A stretch of DNA of 64,000 nucleotides from Streptomyces parvus (lineage in GTDB: Bacteria; Actinomycetota; Actinomycetes; Streptomycetales; Streptomycetaceae). The notes under the pieces were generated by a model that worked only from the letters and a program-made list of their open reading frames with translations, had not been told where the DNA came from and searched no databases. The stretch spans positions 167,209 through 231,208 of the forward strand of contig NZ_BMRY01000001.1 of NCBI RefSeq assembly GCF_014648875.1, given 5' to 3'. Below, one piece after another: positions 36,886-46,521 of the stretch. Numbering within the stretch: position 1 is the first letter of the stretch; every line of letters starts with the position of its first letter. The translations under genes were made by a program, and so were the position numbers.

Positions 36886-38913
36886 TCAGTCGTTGCCGTT
36901 GCCGCTGCCCGGCGTCGTCTTCTGGATCTGGAGCAGGAACTCCGCGTTGGACTGGGTCTTCTTCATCCGGTCCAGGAGGAGTTCGATCGCCTGCTGCTGG
37001 TCGAGCGCGTGCAGCACCCGGCGCAGCTTCCAGACGACCGCCAGCTCGTCGGTGCCGAGCAGGATCTCTTCCTTACGGGTGGAGGACGCGTCGACGTCCA
37101 CCGCCGGGAAGATGCGCTTGTCCGAGAGCTTCCGGTCGAGCTTGAGCTCCATGTTGCCGGTGCCCTTGAACTCCTCGAAGATCACCTCGTCCATGCGCGA
37201 GCCGGTCTCGACGAGCGCGGTGGCCAGGATGGTCAGCGAGCCGCCGTCCTCGATGTTGCGCGCGGCACCGAAGAAGCGCTTCGGGGGGTACAGCGCGGTC
37301 GAGTCGACACCACCGGACAGGATGCGGCCGGAGGCCGGCGCCGCGAGGTTGTACGCGCGGCCCAGACGGGTGATCGAGTCGAGCAGGACGACCACGTCGT
37401 GACCCAGCTCGACGAGGCGCTTGGCGCGCTCGATGGCCAGCTCGGCGACGGTGGTGTGGTCCTCGGCGGGGCGGTCGAAGGTCGAGGAGATGACCTCGCC
37501 CTTCACCGACCGCTGCATGTCGGTGACCTCTTCCGGACGCTCGTCGACCAGGACGACCATCAGGTGGCACTCGGGGCTGTTGACCGTGATCGCGTTGGCG
37601 ATCGACTGCAGGATCATGGTCTTGCCGGTCTTCGGCGGGGCCACGATGAGCCCGCGCTGGCCCTTGCCGATCGGGGCCACCAGGTCGATGATCCGCGTCG
37701 TCAGGACGTTGGAGTCGGTCTCCAGGCGGAGCCGGTCCTGCGGGTAGAGCGGGGTCAGCTTCTGGAACTCGGGGCGGCCGCGGCCGGACTCCGGCGCCAT
37801 GCCGTTGACCGAGTCGAGGCGGACCAGCGCGTTGAACTTCTCGCGCCGCTCGCCGTCCTTGGGCTGGCGCACCGCGCCGGTGACGTGGTCGCCCTTGCGC
37901 AGGCCGTTCTTGCGGACCTGGGCGAGCGAGACGTACACGTCGTTCGGGCCCGGCAGGTAACCGGAGGTCCGGATGAACGCGTAGTTGTCGAGGATGTCCA
38001 GGATGCCCGCGACGGGGATCAGGACGTCGTCCTCGGCCACCTGCACATCACCGGCGAAGTCGTCGCGCCCGCGGCGGCCTCGGCGGTCGCGGTAGCGGCC
38101 ACGACGGCCGCGGCGGCCGCCCGCCTCGTCGTCGAAGTCGTCCTGCGGACCGTTGTCACGGTTCTGCTGGCCCTGGCCGCCACCGCCCTGGCGCTGCGGG
38201 CGCTGCCCGCCACCGCCCTGCTGGCCCTGGTCGTCGCCCTTGTTCCGGCGGTCGCGCTGACGCTCGCGGCGGCCCTCGCGGTCACCGCGGCCCTGGCGGT
38301 CGCCACGACGGCCCTCGGCCGTGTCGGCGGCGTTCTCGGCCCGGGCGTCGCCCTTGGGCTCGGCCCGCTCCTCGGTCTTCTGCTGGGCCTCGGGCTCCGC
38401 CTTCGCCTTGACCTCGGTCTTCACCTCGGTCTTGGTGTCGGGGCTGCCCGCCTGCGCGGTGGCGCGGCGGCGACGGCGCTCGCCCGCGGGCTGGTCGTCG
38501 CTGGCCGGCTGACCGGGGATGTCGATCTGCTGCTGGGCGGCCGTGCTCTTCTCGGCGGCGGCAGCGGCGCCCTCGTCCCCGGTGCGCGCCTTGGAGGTCG
38601 CGCGGCGCTTGGGCTTGCTCTCCGCCTCGGCGGGGGCCTCTGCGGCCTTGGAGGAGGCCTTGGGGGCGGCGGATCCGCCGCCCGCCTGCGCCTCCTTGAT
38701 GACCTCGATCAGCTGGCTCTTGCGCATCCGCGCGGTGCCCCTGATGCCGAGGCCGGACGCGACCTGCTGCAGCTCGGCCAGGACCATGCCCTCGAGGCCG
38801 GTGCCGGAGCGGCGGCGCCGTGCGGTGGTGCCAGTGGCAGCACCTTCGGCGGGCGCGGCGCTGTCGACGTTCTTGTCGGCAGTCACGCCCATCAGATCGG
38901 TGGTGTCGCTCAC
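36886..38913 (-). CDS. rho: transcription termination factor Rho
   Basis: 675 residues, hexameric RNA-dependent ATPase that ends transcription. The N-terminal Rho_N helix-extended-loop (GLEGMVLAELQQVASGLGIRGTARMRKSQLIEVIKEAQ), a long low-complexity insertion of about 200 residues rich in Arg, Gly, Gln, Asp and Glu (RRGDRQGRGDREGRRERQRD and similar), the cold-shock-like RNA-binding domain (GILDILDNYAFIRTSGYLPGPNDVYVSLAQVRK) and the ATPase core with Walker A APPKTGKT near residue 424 and SITRLGRAYN. The insertion is characteristic of high-GC actinobacteria. GTG at 38913. It is preceded by a 389-bp non-coding leader. Confidence 0.97.
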   Translation of the reverse strand: MSDTTDLMGVTADKNVDSAAPAEGAATGTTARRRRSGTGLEGMVLAELQQVASGLGIRGTARMRKSQLIEVIKEAQAGGGSAAPKASSKAAEAPAEAESKPKRRATSKARTGDEGAAAAAEKSTAAQQQIDIPGQPASDDQPAGERRRRRATAQAGSPDTKTEVKTEVKAKAEPEAQQKTEERAEPKGDARAENAADTAEGRRGDRQGRGDREGRRERQRDRRNKGDDQGQQGGGGQRPQRQGGGGQGQQNRDNGPQDDFDDEAGGRRGRRGRYRDRRGRRGRDDFAGDVQVAEDDVLIPVAGILDILDNYAFIRTSGYLPGPNDVYVSLAQVRKNGLRKGDHVTGAVRQPKDGERREKFNALVRLDSVNGMAPESGRGRPEFQKLTPLYPQDRLRLETDSNVLTTRIIDLVAPIGKGQRGLIVAPPKTGKTMILQSIANAITVNSPECHLMVVLVDERPEEVTDMQRSVKGEVISSTFDRPAEDHTTVAELAIERAKRLVELGHDVVVLLDSITRLGRAYNLAAPASGRILSGGVDSTALYPPKRFFGAARNIEDGGSLTILATALVETGSRMDEVIFEEFKGTGNMELKLDRKLSDKRIFPAVDVDASSTRKEEILLGTDELAVVWKLRRVLHALDQQQAIELLLDRMKKTQSNAEFLLQIQKTTPGSGNGND

Positions 38914-39302
38914 GAAGGGTCCTTCCCTGGAGCGGACGTCGGCCTTCTGGCTCGGCGACCGGTTGTGCTGTCCGACTGCGGTCTGTTGATCTTGCTGGAT
39001 CGCGGACCTTGCCGGGGCGGTGGTCCGCCGGGTACGGCGGAGAGATGAACGTGCGGGGTCCGGCGCGAGATCCCCCTGCTCGGCCCACTCCTGGACGAGC
39101 GAGGGGTGTCGTGCCGGTTCCGGAGCGTGCTCGAAACTGCTCAGGCAGGCTGCTCAGGCAGTTGGGGAGGCTCCCGGAAGAATGGTGGTCCCGGAGGGGG
39201 ACACGAAGCAACGCGCCTCAAAGACGTCGGTTGCAGACTTGAGGTTAACACTACCGGCTCCAACAAACATTCCCCCTCTCGCTCACCGGTAATCACATGC
39301 GG
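38914..39302 (-). promoter_or_regulatory. 389-bp leader/intergenic region upstream of rho
   Basis: No gene is visible between thrB and rho. The end next to thrB is AT-rich for this genome (around 39240-39300, including GTTAACACT and AACAAACATT) and is the likely promoter site; the rest would be a long untranslated leader. GCTCAGGCAG occurs twice near 39137-39160. Rho leaders are autoregulated in other bacteria, so this may be an attenuation region; no definite hairpin-terminator was seen. Confidence 0.4.
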
Positions 39303-40220
39303 TTACGCGGCCAGCGGCAGCACACTGGCGCCCGACGCGTCGAGGGCCAGCCGATTCGCCGCCCAGCCCTCCCCCGCCAGTCGGGCGACCTTGTCGGCCG
39401 AACCCTCCTCCGTCAGCGCCAGGACCGTGGGTCCGGCGCCGGAGATGACCGCGGGCACACCGTCGGCGCGCAGGCGGTGCACCAGCTCCACGCTCTCCGG
39501 CATGGCCGGGCCCCGGTATTCCTGGTGGATCCGGTCCTCGGTGGCGGCGAGCAGCAGCTCGGGGCGGCGGGTCAGGGCCTCGACGAGGAGGGCCGCCCGG
39601 CCGGCGTTGAGCGCCGCGTCGACGTGCGGGACGGTGCGCGGGAGCAGGCCGCGCGCCGTCTCGGTGAGCACGGGGCGCCCGGGCACGAAGACGACGGGCA
39701 CGACGGTGTCGGCGGGGTCCATCCGGATCGCCCGGGCCGAGCCGCCGTCCATCCAGGCGAGGGTGAATCCGCCGAGGAGACAGGCCGCGACGTTGTCGGG
39801 GTGCCCCTCGATCTCGGTCGCCAGCTCCAGCAGGGCCGCGTCGTCGAGGCGGGCGTCGCCGCCGGTCGTCACGGCGCGGGCGGCGACGATTCCGGCGCAG
39901 ATGGCGGCGGAGGAGGAGCCGAGGCCGCGGCCGTGCGGGATGCGGTTGGCGCAGACGATCTCCAGCCCGCGGGGCTGGCCGCCGAGCAGGTCGAACGCGG
40001 TGCGCAGGGAGCGCACGAGCAGGTGGCTCTCGTCGCGGGGCAGGGTCTCGCTGCCCTCACCTGCAATGTCGATGTGCAGCCCGGAGTCGGCGACCCGGAC
40101 GACGACGTCGTCGTACAGCCCCAGCGAGAGGCCGAGGGCGTCGAAACCCGGCCCCAGGTTGGCGCTGGTGGCGGGGACGCGCACCCGGACGGCGGCGGCT
40201 CGGAACGCGGGACCGGCCAT
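39303..40220 (-). CDS. thrB: homoserine kinase
   Basis: A 305-residue GHMP-family kinase that phosphorylates homoserine in threonine biosynthesis. The ATP-binding signature PHGRGLGSSSAAICAGIVAA and the N-terminal RVRVPATSANLGPGFDALGLSLGLYD are intact, as is the C-terminal VPAVISGAGPTVLAL. I chose ATG at 40220, with AAGGAG 11 bases upstream; a GTG at 40232 adjoins that site and is unlikely. It follows thrC after a 406-bp gap. Confidence 0.93.
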   Translation of the reverse strand: MAGPAFRAAAVRVRVPATSANLGPGFDALGLSLGLYDDVVVRVADSGLHIDIAGEGSETLPRDESHLLVRSLRTAFDLLGGQPRGLEIVCANRIPHGRGLGSSSAAICAGIVAARAVTTGGDARLDDAALLELATEIEGHPDNVAACLLGGFTLAWMDGGSARAIRMDPADTVVPVVFVPGRPVLTETARGLLPRTVPHVDAALNAGRAALLVEALTRRPELLLAATEDRIHQEYRGPAMPESVELVHRLRADGVPAVISGAGPTVLALTEEGSADKVARLAGEGWAANRLALDASGASVLPLAA

Positions 40221-40575
40221 CGGTCGGACCACTCCTTGTAAGGCGGCGGGGATGCAGTGCGGTGGATCTGCGGCGGCGGGGTCTGCGGGGACGGGGGCGG
40301 GACATGGTGCGCACCGGGGTGTACACGGGGATCCGGTGGCCCGTCCCGCGTTCGCCCACGACGGCTGCCGTACCGCAGCGGACCGTCGGGCGGGTGTCGG
40401 GCGGATGGGGTACAGCTTATCGAAGGAAGGTTCTGTCGCGACATAGGGCGCACAGGAGGCGCACGATGCGTGTCGCCCGCCTCCTATGCGCTCTCCGCCC
40501 CGGAAAGAGGGCGGTTGAGCTGGGTTGTCACGGTTGACCGGGTGGCGTCGGCACGGGCGGCGTCACCCTGGTCGG
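40221..40575. other. thrB-thrC intergenic region without genes
   Basis: About 350 bp with no supported gene; the short open frames on both strands have no ribosome-binding site or family resemblance. The relatively AT-rich patch GGGGTACAGCTTATCGAAGG (about 40406-40425) may be part of a separate thrB promoter, which would explain the large gap within the threonine genes. Confidence 0.35.
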
Positions 40576-40610
40576 CCGGTGGGCCGCGGCGGCTGCCGCG
40601 GCCCGTCCGG
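40576..40610 (-). terminator. hairpin after thrC
   Basis: GGGCCGCGGC (40581-40590) pairs with GCCGCGGCCC (40595-40604) around a GGCT loop, extended by CCGG/CCGG. It lies 17 bp past the thrC stop on the minus strand; no T-run. Confidence 0.65.
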
Positions 40611-40626
40611 CAAGGCCTCGAAGACC

Positions 40627-41697
40627 TCAGACGAGCCCGAGCTTCTCGGCGGCGGTGGCCGCGTCGACCGGGACCGTGACCGGCTGCGGGGCGCCCGCGA
40701 CGGCCCAGTCGGGGTCCTTGAGGCCGTTGCCGGTGACCGTGCAGACGATCTTCTGGCCGGGGTCGACCTTGCCCTCCTCGGCGGCCTTGAGCAGACCGGC
40801 GACGGAGGCGGCCGACGCGGGCTCCACGAAGACGCCCTCCTGGGAGGCCAACAGCCGGTACGCGGACAGGATCTGCCGGTCCGTCACCTCGTCGATGAAA
40901 CCGCCCGACTCGTCCCGCGCGGCGAGCGCGTAGGTCCAGGAGGCCGGGTTCCCGATCCGGATCGCGGTGGCGATGGTGGACGGGTCCTTGACGACCTCGC
41001 CGCGCACGATGGGCGCGGAACCGGAGGCCTGGAAGCCCCACATGCGCGGGGAGCGGGAGGAGACGCCGTCACCGGCGTACTCGGTGTACCCCTTCCAGTA
41101 CGCGGTGATGTTGCCCGCGTTGCCGACCGGCAGGACGTGGATGTCGGGGGCGTCGCCGAGCGCGTCCACGATCTCGAACGCGGCGGTCTTCTGGCCCTCG
41201 ATACGGACCGGATTGACCGAATTGACCAGCGCCACCGGGTAGTTGTCCGAGAGCGCGCGGGCCAGAGTGAGGCAGTCGTCGAAGTTGCCGTCGACCTGGA
41301 GGATCTTGGCGCCGTGCACGAGGGCCTGGCCCATCTTGCCGAGCGCGATCTTGCCCTGCGGTACGAGGACGGCGCAGACCATCCCCGCGCGCACCGCGTA
41401 CGCCGCGGCGGAGGCCGAGGTGTTGCCGGTGGAGGCGCAGATGACGGCCTTCGCACCCTCCTCCTTGGCCCGGGTGATGGCCATGGTCATGCCGCGGTCC
41501 TTGAAGGAACCGGTGGGGTTGGCGCCCTCGACCTTGAGGTGCACCTCGCAGCCCGTGCGCTCGGAGAGGACCTGCGCCGGTACGAGCGGCGTACCGCCCT
41601 CACGAAGCGTGACGACCGGCGTCGTCGCCGTGACCGGAAGCCGGTCCCGGTACTCCTCGATGATGCCGCGCCACTGGTGGGTGCCCTTGCTGGTCAT
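40627..41697 (-). CDS. thrC: threonine synthase
   Basis: A 356-residue PLP enzyme converting O-phosphohomoserine to threonine. The PLP-lysine motif is [14 protein letters not shown] (Lys66), followed by [18 protein letters not shown] and the phosphate-binding [15 protein letters not shown]. Length matches the short actinobacterial type. ATG at 41697, 7 bp after the hom stop, so the two are co-transcribed. Confidence 0.95.
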   Translation of the reverse strand: MTSKGTHQWRGIIEEYRDRLPVTATTPVVTLREGGTPLVPAQVLSERTGCEVHLKVEGANPTGSFKDRGMTMAITRAKEEGAKAVICASTGNTSASAAAYAVRAGMVCAVLVPQGKIALGKMGQALVHGAKILQVDGNFDDCLTLARALSDNYPVALVNSVNPVRIEGQKTAAFEIVDALGDAPDIHVLPVGNAGNITAYWKGYTEYAGDGVSSRSPRMWGFQASGSAPIVRGEVVKDPSTIATAIRIGNPASWTYALAARDESGGFIDEVTDRQILSAYRLLASQEGVFVEPASAASVAGLLKAAEEGKVDPGQKIVCTVTGNGLKDPDWAVAGAPQPVTVPVDAATAAEKLGLV

Positions 41698-41704
41698 GGG
41701 TCCT

Positions 41705-42997
41705 TTACTCCCCTTCAACACGCATGATGCTGGCGACACCGCGCACGGTGTCGAGCTTGCGCAGCGCTTCGACGGTCCCGGAGAGGGCGGCGTCGGGCGC
41801 GCGGTGGGTGACGACGACGAGGGACGCCTCGCCGTCCTTTCCCTGCTGGCGGACGGTATCGATCGATACGCCCTGCTCGGCGAAGACCGTCGCGACCTGG
41901 GCGAGGACGCCCGGCTTGTCGGCCACGTCGAGGCTGATGTGGTAGCGCGTGACGACCTCGCCCATGGGGCTGACCGGCAGGCGCGTGTAGGCGGACTCAC
42001 CGGGTCCGGTGGCCTCGCCCAGTTTGTTGCGGCAGACCGCGACGAGGTCGCCGAGGACCGCGGAGGCGGTCGGGGAGCCGCCGGCGCCGGGCCCGTAGAA
42101 CATGAGCTGCCCGGCGGCCTCGGCCTCCACGAACACCGCGTTGTACGCCTCGCGGACCGAGGCCAGCGGGTGGCTGAGCGGGATCATCGCGGGGTGGACG
42201 CGGGCGGTGACGGAGGCCCCGTCGGCGGCGCGCTCGCAGATGGCCAGCAGCTTGACCGTGCAGCCCATGCGGCGGGCGGAGGCGATGTCGGCGGCGGTGA
42301 CCTCGGTGATGCCCTCGCGGTGCACGTCACCGATCTTCACGCGGGTGTGGAAGGCGATCCCGGCGAGGATCGCGGCCTTCGCGGCGGCGTCGAAGCCCTC
42401 GACGTCGGCCGTCGGGTCGGCCTCGGCGTACCCGAGGGCGGTGGCCTCGTCGAGCGCCTCGGAGTAGCCGGCGCCGCTGGTGTCCATCTTGTCGAGGATG
42501 AAGTTGGTCGTGCCGTTGACGATGCCGAGCACCCGGTTGACCTTGTCGCCGGCGAGCGATTCGCGCAGCGGGCGTACCAGCGGGATGGCCCCGGCGACGG
42601 CGGCCTCGTAGTACAGGTCGCGGCCGTACTTCTCGGCGGCGGCGTGCAGGGCGGCGCCGCCCTCGGCGAGCAGCGCCTTGTTCGCGGAGACGACGCTCGC
42701 GCCGTTCTCGAACGCGGTGGTGATGAGCGCCCGGGCGGGCTCGATACCGCCGATGACCTCGACGACGACGTCGATGTCGCCGCGCTGCACGAGCGCGGTC
42801 GCGTCGGTGGTGATCAGTGCGGGGTCGATGCCCTCACGCACCTTCGAGGGCCGGCGCACGGCCACACCGGCGAGCTCGACGGGCGCGCCGATGCGCGCCG
42901 CGAGGTCGTCGGCGTGCGTCGTCATGATGCGCGCCACCTCTGAGCCGACCACACCACAGCCCAGCAGCGCCACCTTCAGCGGACGCGTACGCATCAT
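41705..42997 (-). CDS. hom: homoserine dehydrogenase
   Basis: 430 residues; reduces aspartate semialdehyde to homoserine. N-terminal NAD(P) motif [18 protein letters not shown], central catalytic domain ([15 protein letters not shown] with the conserved substrate-binding region and catalytic Lys in the [25 protein letters not shown] segment) and a C-terminal ACT domain ([30 protein letters not shown]), the usual site of threonine feedback. Two adjacent ATGs at 42997 and 42994 follow GAGG; either is possible. Confidence 0.94.
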   Translation of the reverse strand: MMRTRPLKVALLGCGVVGSEVARIMTTHADDLAARIGAPVELAGVAVRRPSKVREGIDPALITTDATALVQRGDIDVVVEVIGGIEPARALITTAFENGASVVSANKALLAEGGAALHAAAEKYGRDLYYEAAVAGAIPLVRPLRESLAGDKVNRVLGIVNGTTNFILDKMDTSGAGYSEALDEATALGYAEADPTADVEGFDAAAKAAILAGIAFHTRVKIGDVHREGITEVTAADIASARRMGCTVKLLAICERAADGASVTARVHPAMIPLSHPLASVREAYNAVFVEAEAAGQLMFYGPGAGGSPTASAVLGDLVAVCRNKLGEATGPGESAYTRLPVSPMGEVVTRYHISLDVADKPGVLAQVATVFAEQGVSIDTVRQQGKDGEASLVVVTHRAPDAALSGTVEALRKLDTVRGVASIMRVEGE

Positions 42998-43093
42998 CCG
43001 ACCTCGTTTCTCATACATGCACATGTGGGGACCAGTCTCACTCACCGGACGGGAGTTTCTGACCCCCGTCCGGATCCTGAGATGACTATTTCA

Positions 43094-44485
43094 TCAGCCG
43101 ACATCGAGACGCAGGAGATCTTCCTCCGTCTCGCGCCGGACGATCACGCGCGCCTCGCCGTCCCGGACGGCGACGACCGGGGGGCGCAGCGCGTGGTTGT
43201 AGTTGCTCGCCATGGAACGGCAGTACGCGCCGGTGGCGGGGACGGCGATCAGATCACCGGGGGCCAGGTCGGCGGGGAGGAACGCGTCCTTCACCACGAT
43301 GTCGCCGCTCTCGCAGTGCTTGCCGACGACCCGGACGAGCATCGGCTCGGCGTCCGAGGTGCGCGAGACCAGCGCGACGCTGTACTCGGCGTCGTACAGC
43401 GCGGTGCGGATGTTGTCCGACATGCCGCCGTCGACGCTGACGTACGTCCGCAGCCCCTCCAGGGGCTTGATCGTGCCGACCTCGTACAGCGTGAACGCGG
43501 TGGGTCCGACGATGGCGCGCCCGGGCTCGACGGAGATCCGGGGCGTGCGCAGCTTCGCGGCCTCGCACTCCCGCGTGACGATGTCGCTGAGCGCCTTGGC
43601 GATCTCGTGCGGCTCGCGGGGGTCGTCGTCGGAGGTGTAGGCGATGCCGAGGCCGCCGCCGAGGTCGATCTCGGGCAGCTCGACGCCGTGCTCGTCGCGG
43701 ATCTCGGCGAGCAGCTGGACCACGCGCCGGGCGGAGACCTCGAAGCCGGCCATGTCGAAGATCTGCGAGCCGATGTGGGAGTGGACGCCGATGAGTTCGA
43801 GGCCGTCGAGCGAGAGCGCGCGGCGCACGGCCTCGGCGGCCTGCCCGTCGGCGAGCGCGATACCGAACTTCTGGTCCTCGTGCGCGGTGGCGATGAACTC
43901 GTGGGTGTGGGCCTCGACGCCGACGGTGACGCGGATCTGCACGCGCTGGCGCACACCGTGGCGCTGGGCGATGTGGGCGACGCGGACGATCTCCTGGAAG
44001 GAGTCGAGCACGATCCGCCCGACACCGGCCTCGACGGCCCGCTCGATCTCGGCGACGGTCTTGTTGTTGCCGTGGAAGGCGATGCGGTCGGCGGGCATAC
44101 CGGCGTCGAGGGCGGTGGTCAGCTCCCCGCCGGAGCACACGTCCAGATTCAGCCCTTCCTCCTTCAACCAGCGCACGACGGCACGGGAGAGGAAGGCCTT
44201 GCCGGCGTAGAAGACGTCGGCGTCGGGCCCGAAGGCGTCGGCCCAGGCGCGGCAGCGGGCCCGGAAGTCGCTCTCGTCGAGGAAGTAGGCGGGGGTGCCG
44301 AACTCCTCGGCGAGCCGGGCGACGGCGATCCCGCCGACGGTGAGGGCGCCGTCCGCGTCACGGGTGACGGTGCGCGACCAGACCTTCTCGTCCAGGACGT
44401 TGAGGTCGGCGGCGGGCGCGGAGTAGTGCCCCTCGGGGAGGACGTCGGCGTGACGGGGGCCTGCGGGGTGTGCGGAGCGGCTCAT
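43094..44485 (-). CDS. lysA: diaminopimelate decarboxylase
   Basis: A 463-residue alanine-racemase-fold PLP enzyme converting meso-diaminopimelate to lysine. PLP-lysine in VFYAGKAF (Lys96), conserved HSHIGSQI and the EPGRAIVG phosphate loop; the C-terminal half has the catalytic-Cys region VVGKHCESGDI. It lies between nrtL (32 bp upstream) and hom (96 bp downstream), so lysine and threonine genes appear to be linked. Confidence 0.95.
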   Translation of the reverse strand: MSRSAHPAGPRHADVLPEGHYSAPAADLNVLDEKVWSRTVTRDADGALTVGGIAVARLAEEFGTPAYFLDESDFRARCRAWADAFGPDADVFYAGKAFLSRAVVRWLKEEGLNLDVCSGGELTTALDAGMPADRIAFHGNNKTVAEIERAVEAGVGRIVLDSFQEIVRVAHIAQRHGVRQRVQIRVTVGVEAHTHEFIATAHEDQKFGIALADGQAAEAVRRALSLDGLELIGVHSHIGSQIFDMAGFEVSARRVVQLLAEIRDEHGVELPEIDLGGGLGIAYTSDDDPREPHEIAKALSDIVTRECEAAKLRTPRISVEPGRAIVGPTAFTLYEVGTIKPLEGLRTYVSVDGGMSDNIRTALYDAEYSVALVSRTSDAEPMLVRVVGKHCESGDIVVKDAFLPADLAPGDLIAVPATGAYCRSMASNYNHALRPPVVAVRDGEARVIVRRETEEDLLRLDVG

Positions 44486-44517
44486 CGTGATGCTCTCTCG
44501 GGTCTCTTCTGATCTCG

Positions 44518-45705
44518 TCAGAGATGTTCGGGCGCGCGGATGCCGAGCAGGGACAGGCCGCCTGCCAGCACCGTCCCGGCGGCTTCGGCGATGGCCAGCC
44601 GGGCGCGGTGGGCGGCCGAGGGTTTCTCGTCACCGGCGGGCAGGGGCGGGCAGGAGTCGTGGAAGTCGAAGAACGCGTGCGCGACGGCTTCCAGCTGCCG
44701 GGCGACCCGGTCGGGCGCGCGGTGACGGGCCCCGGCGAGCAGGACACCGGGGTGGTCGGCGATGAGGTCGAGGAGGGGGCGGGCGGCGGCGACGTGGGCG
44801 GGCGGCACGGCGGGCTCGGTGTTCGCGGCGTACGCGGCGTTCGCGGCGGGGCTTGTGCCGTACGCGGCGGGCCCGGCGGGGCTTTCGCCGTACGCGGCGG
44901 GCCCGGCGGGGCTTTCGCCGTACGGGGCTGCCTCGGAGGTGAAGCCGAGGGCGGCGGCCCCGTGGGTGAGGGCGCGGGCCCTGGCGTGGGCGTAGCGGAC
45001 CCGGAAGAGCGGATTGGCCTCGCCCTGGACGAGCAGTTCGGGGCCGAGGGCGGCGCGGTCGTGTCCGGCGGCCCGCAGGAGCCCCCAGCGGGCCGCGTCG
45101 GGCCCGAGCCGCTCCAGCAGTTCGCCCGCGGTGGCCCCGGCGGGGACGGGCCGGATCCCGGTGAGGGGTACGGGGGGTGTCCCGTGCGCGTCGACGGTGA
45201 CGCCGAGGCGGACCCAGTCCGGGTCGGGCGGTTCGGCGCAGGTGGTCCGCACCCGGGCGCCCTGGGCGGTGAGGAGGCGGCGCACGGTCTGGGCGGTGAC
45301 GGCGGCGCGGACCTCCCGCGCGTGGTGGAACTGGTGGTTCTCGTCCCGGAGCGCGTCCCCGTGCCCGTACGCGAGGCCCTGTTCCCGTACGGCGGCGAGC
45401 ACGGCCCGGTCGCTCTCGGCCGGGGCGTCGAGGGTGAAGCTCAGGAACCCGGGCCCGGTGATCTCGACCCGCCCCACGCCGGGCTCGGCGGCGACGCGTT
45501 CACGCAGGATGCGGGCGACCTCCAGGGCGGGCAGCGCGGCGGGCCCGGCGAGCTGGAGGGCGACGGCGCAGGCGTAGTCGCCGCTGCCGCCGGGCCGGGT
45601 CCGCTCCACTCGCACGCGCGCGGGCACGGGTGCGCGCAACGCATCCTCGTCGACCGCGCGGCGCACGGCGTGCAGCACGGTCCGGGAGAGGTCGGCGGGG
45701 GTCAC
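44518..45705 (-). CDS. nrtL: ArgS-related anticodon-binding protein NrtL
   Basis: 395 residues resembling parts of arginyl-tRNA synthetase: an N-terminal Add1-like domain (residues 1-100, ending RVEITGPGFLSFTL) and a C-terminal DALR anticodon-binding helical bundle (about 250-395, HPGVL...RQLEAVAHAFFDFHDSCPPLP). The Rossmann catalytic core is reduced to a short middle and no HIGH or KMSK motif is seen, so it cannot aminoacylate. A Pro/Ala/Tyr repeat (30 bp at DNA level) interrupts it around residues 255-290. It adjoins the lysA gene in Streptomyces. It may bind tRNA as a regulator; function unknown. GTG at 45705. Confidence 0.8.
   Translation of the reverse strand: MTPADLSRTVLHAVRRAVDEDALRAPVPARVRVERTRPGGSGDYACAVALQLAGPAALPALEVARILRERVAAEPGVGRVEITGPGFLSFTLDAPAESDRAVLAAVREQGLAYGHGDALRDENHQFHHAREVRAAVTAQTVRRLLTAQGARVRTTCAEPPDPDWVRLGVTVDAHGTPPVPLTGIRPVPAGATAGELLERLGPDAARWGLLRAAGHDRAALGPELLVQGEANPLFRVRYAHARARALTHGAAALGFTSEAAPYGESPAGPAAYGESPAGPAAYGTSPAANAAYAANTEPAVPPAHVAAARPLLDLIADHPGVLLAGARHRAPDRVARQLEAVAHAFFDFHDSCPPLPAGDEKPSAAHRARLAIAEAAGTVLAGGLSLLGIRAPEHL
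44851..44930. repeat. 30-bp tandem repeat inside nrtL
   Basis: Units at 44851-44880 and 44881-44910 differ at two bases, and a partial third unit runs to 44930. They encode repeated PAGPAAYGES peptides in a linker between the two domains of the NrtL protein. Confidence 0.9.
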
Positions 45706-45815
45706 GGGTCAAGCGTAGGTGAGAGAGGGGGGCACTTCGCGACCCGGTTTCGCCATCCGGTCAGCCGGGCCCGGTTCCACGGCGCGTGGGAGCCCGCCCC
45801 GGCCCGCCACGCCGG

Positions 45816-46250
45816 TCAGCCGGCGGCGCTCCCCGCCCGCCCGGCACCGCGCCGTCCGTCCGCCGAGGGCTCTTCCTCCCCGGTCACCAGCCGGCGCATG
45901 ATCCGGACCAGTTCGCTCGGCTCGAACGGCTTCGCGAGGAACGCGTCGACCCCGGCCACGACGCCCGCGTCAACCTCGTCGGGCGTGCAGGCGCTGATGA
46001 CGGCGATGGGAAGATCACGGGTGCGGGGGTCGGAGCGCAGCCGGGTGGCGGTCTCCAGACCGTCCAGCCGGGGCATCACGACGTCGAGGGTGATGGCGTC
46101 GGGGCGCACTCTCCCGACCAGGTCCAGGGCCTCGACACCATCGGCCGCGGTCACGACCTCGAAGCCCTCCAGCTCGAGATTGACCCTGATCAGCTGCCGG
46201 ATGACCTTGTTGTCGTCGACAACAAGCACGCGGCCGTACGCCCCTGACAC
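45816..46250 (-). CDS. single-domain response regulator (receiver only)
   Basis: 144 residues consisting of one CheY-like receiver: acidic pair in RVLVVDDNK, phosphoacceptor Asp56 in ITLDVVMPRLDG, Thr/Ser in IAVISACT and Lys in AFLAKPFEPSEL, then a short Gly/Ala/Arg tail and no output domain. No kinase gene is adjacent. The GTG at 46250 is set by the family N-terminus; GAAGG directly abuts it, so initiation may be leaderless or begin further upstream (frame open to 46352). Confidence 0.8.
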   Translation of the reverse strand: MSGAYGRVLVVDDNKVIRQLIRVNLELEGFEVVTAADGVEALDLVGRVRPDAITLDVVMPRLDGLETATRLRSDPRTRDLPIAVISACTPDEVDAGVVAGVDAFLAKPFEPSELVRIMRRLVTGEEEPSADGRRGAGRAGSAAG

Positions 46251-46366
46251 CCTTCGAGAGTAGGTCGGCCGGAGGGGCGGCGTCCGGGTTTTGTCCACTT
46301 CCGCCCCCGGACGGGTGGCCGTCGCCTCCGCGGAATACCTGTTCACGGACACCCCGTGGGAGCTGG

Positions 46367-46372
46367 TAGTGT
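46367..46372 (+). promoter_or_regulatory. possible -10 box of tRNA-Arg
   Basis: TAGTGT lies 31 bp before the tRNA start, with TTCACG at 46342-46347 as a poor -35 (19-bp spacer). Weak support. Confidence 0.3.
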
Positions 46373-46402
46373 TTCACCCGTCGCAGAGCAACACCGCGAT
46401 TC

Positions 46403-46474
46403 GCCCCCGTAGCTCAGGGGATAGAGCATCGGCCTCCGGAGCCGGGTGCGCAGGTTCGAATCCTGCCGGGGGCA
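46403..46474 (+). tRNA. tRNA-Arg (anticodon CCG)
   Basis: The 72-base cloverleaf is complete: acceptor GCCCCCG/CGGGGGC, D arm GCTC/GAGC, anticodon stem TCGGC/GCCGG with loop CTCCGGA (anticodon CCG, reading CGG), T arm GCAGG-TTCGAAT-CCTGC, discriminator A. CCA is not encoded, as is usual in Streptomyces. tRNA genes are common integration sites, and the conserved core ends here. Confidence 0.97.
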
Positions 46475-46483
46475 CTCCGGATC

Positions 46484-46521
46484 AAGACCCTGACCTGCAG
46501 GAATGCAGATCAGGGTCTTTT
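46484..46521 (+). terminator. terminator of tRNA-Arg
   Basis: AAGACCCTGA (46484-46493) pairs with TCAGGGTCTT (46510-46519), with a second stem CTGCA/TGCAG inside and TTTT at the end, 10 bp past the tRNA. Confidence 0.85.
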
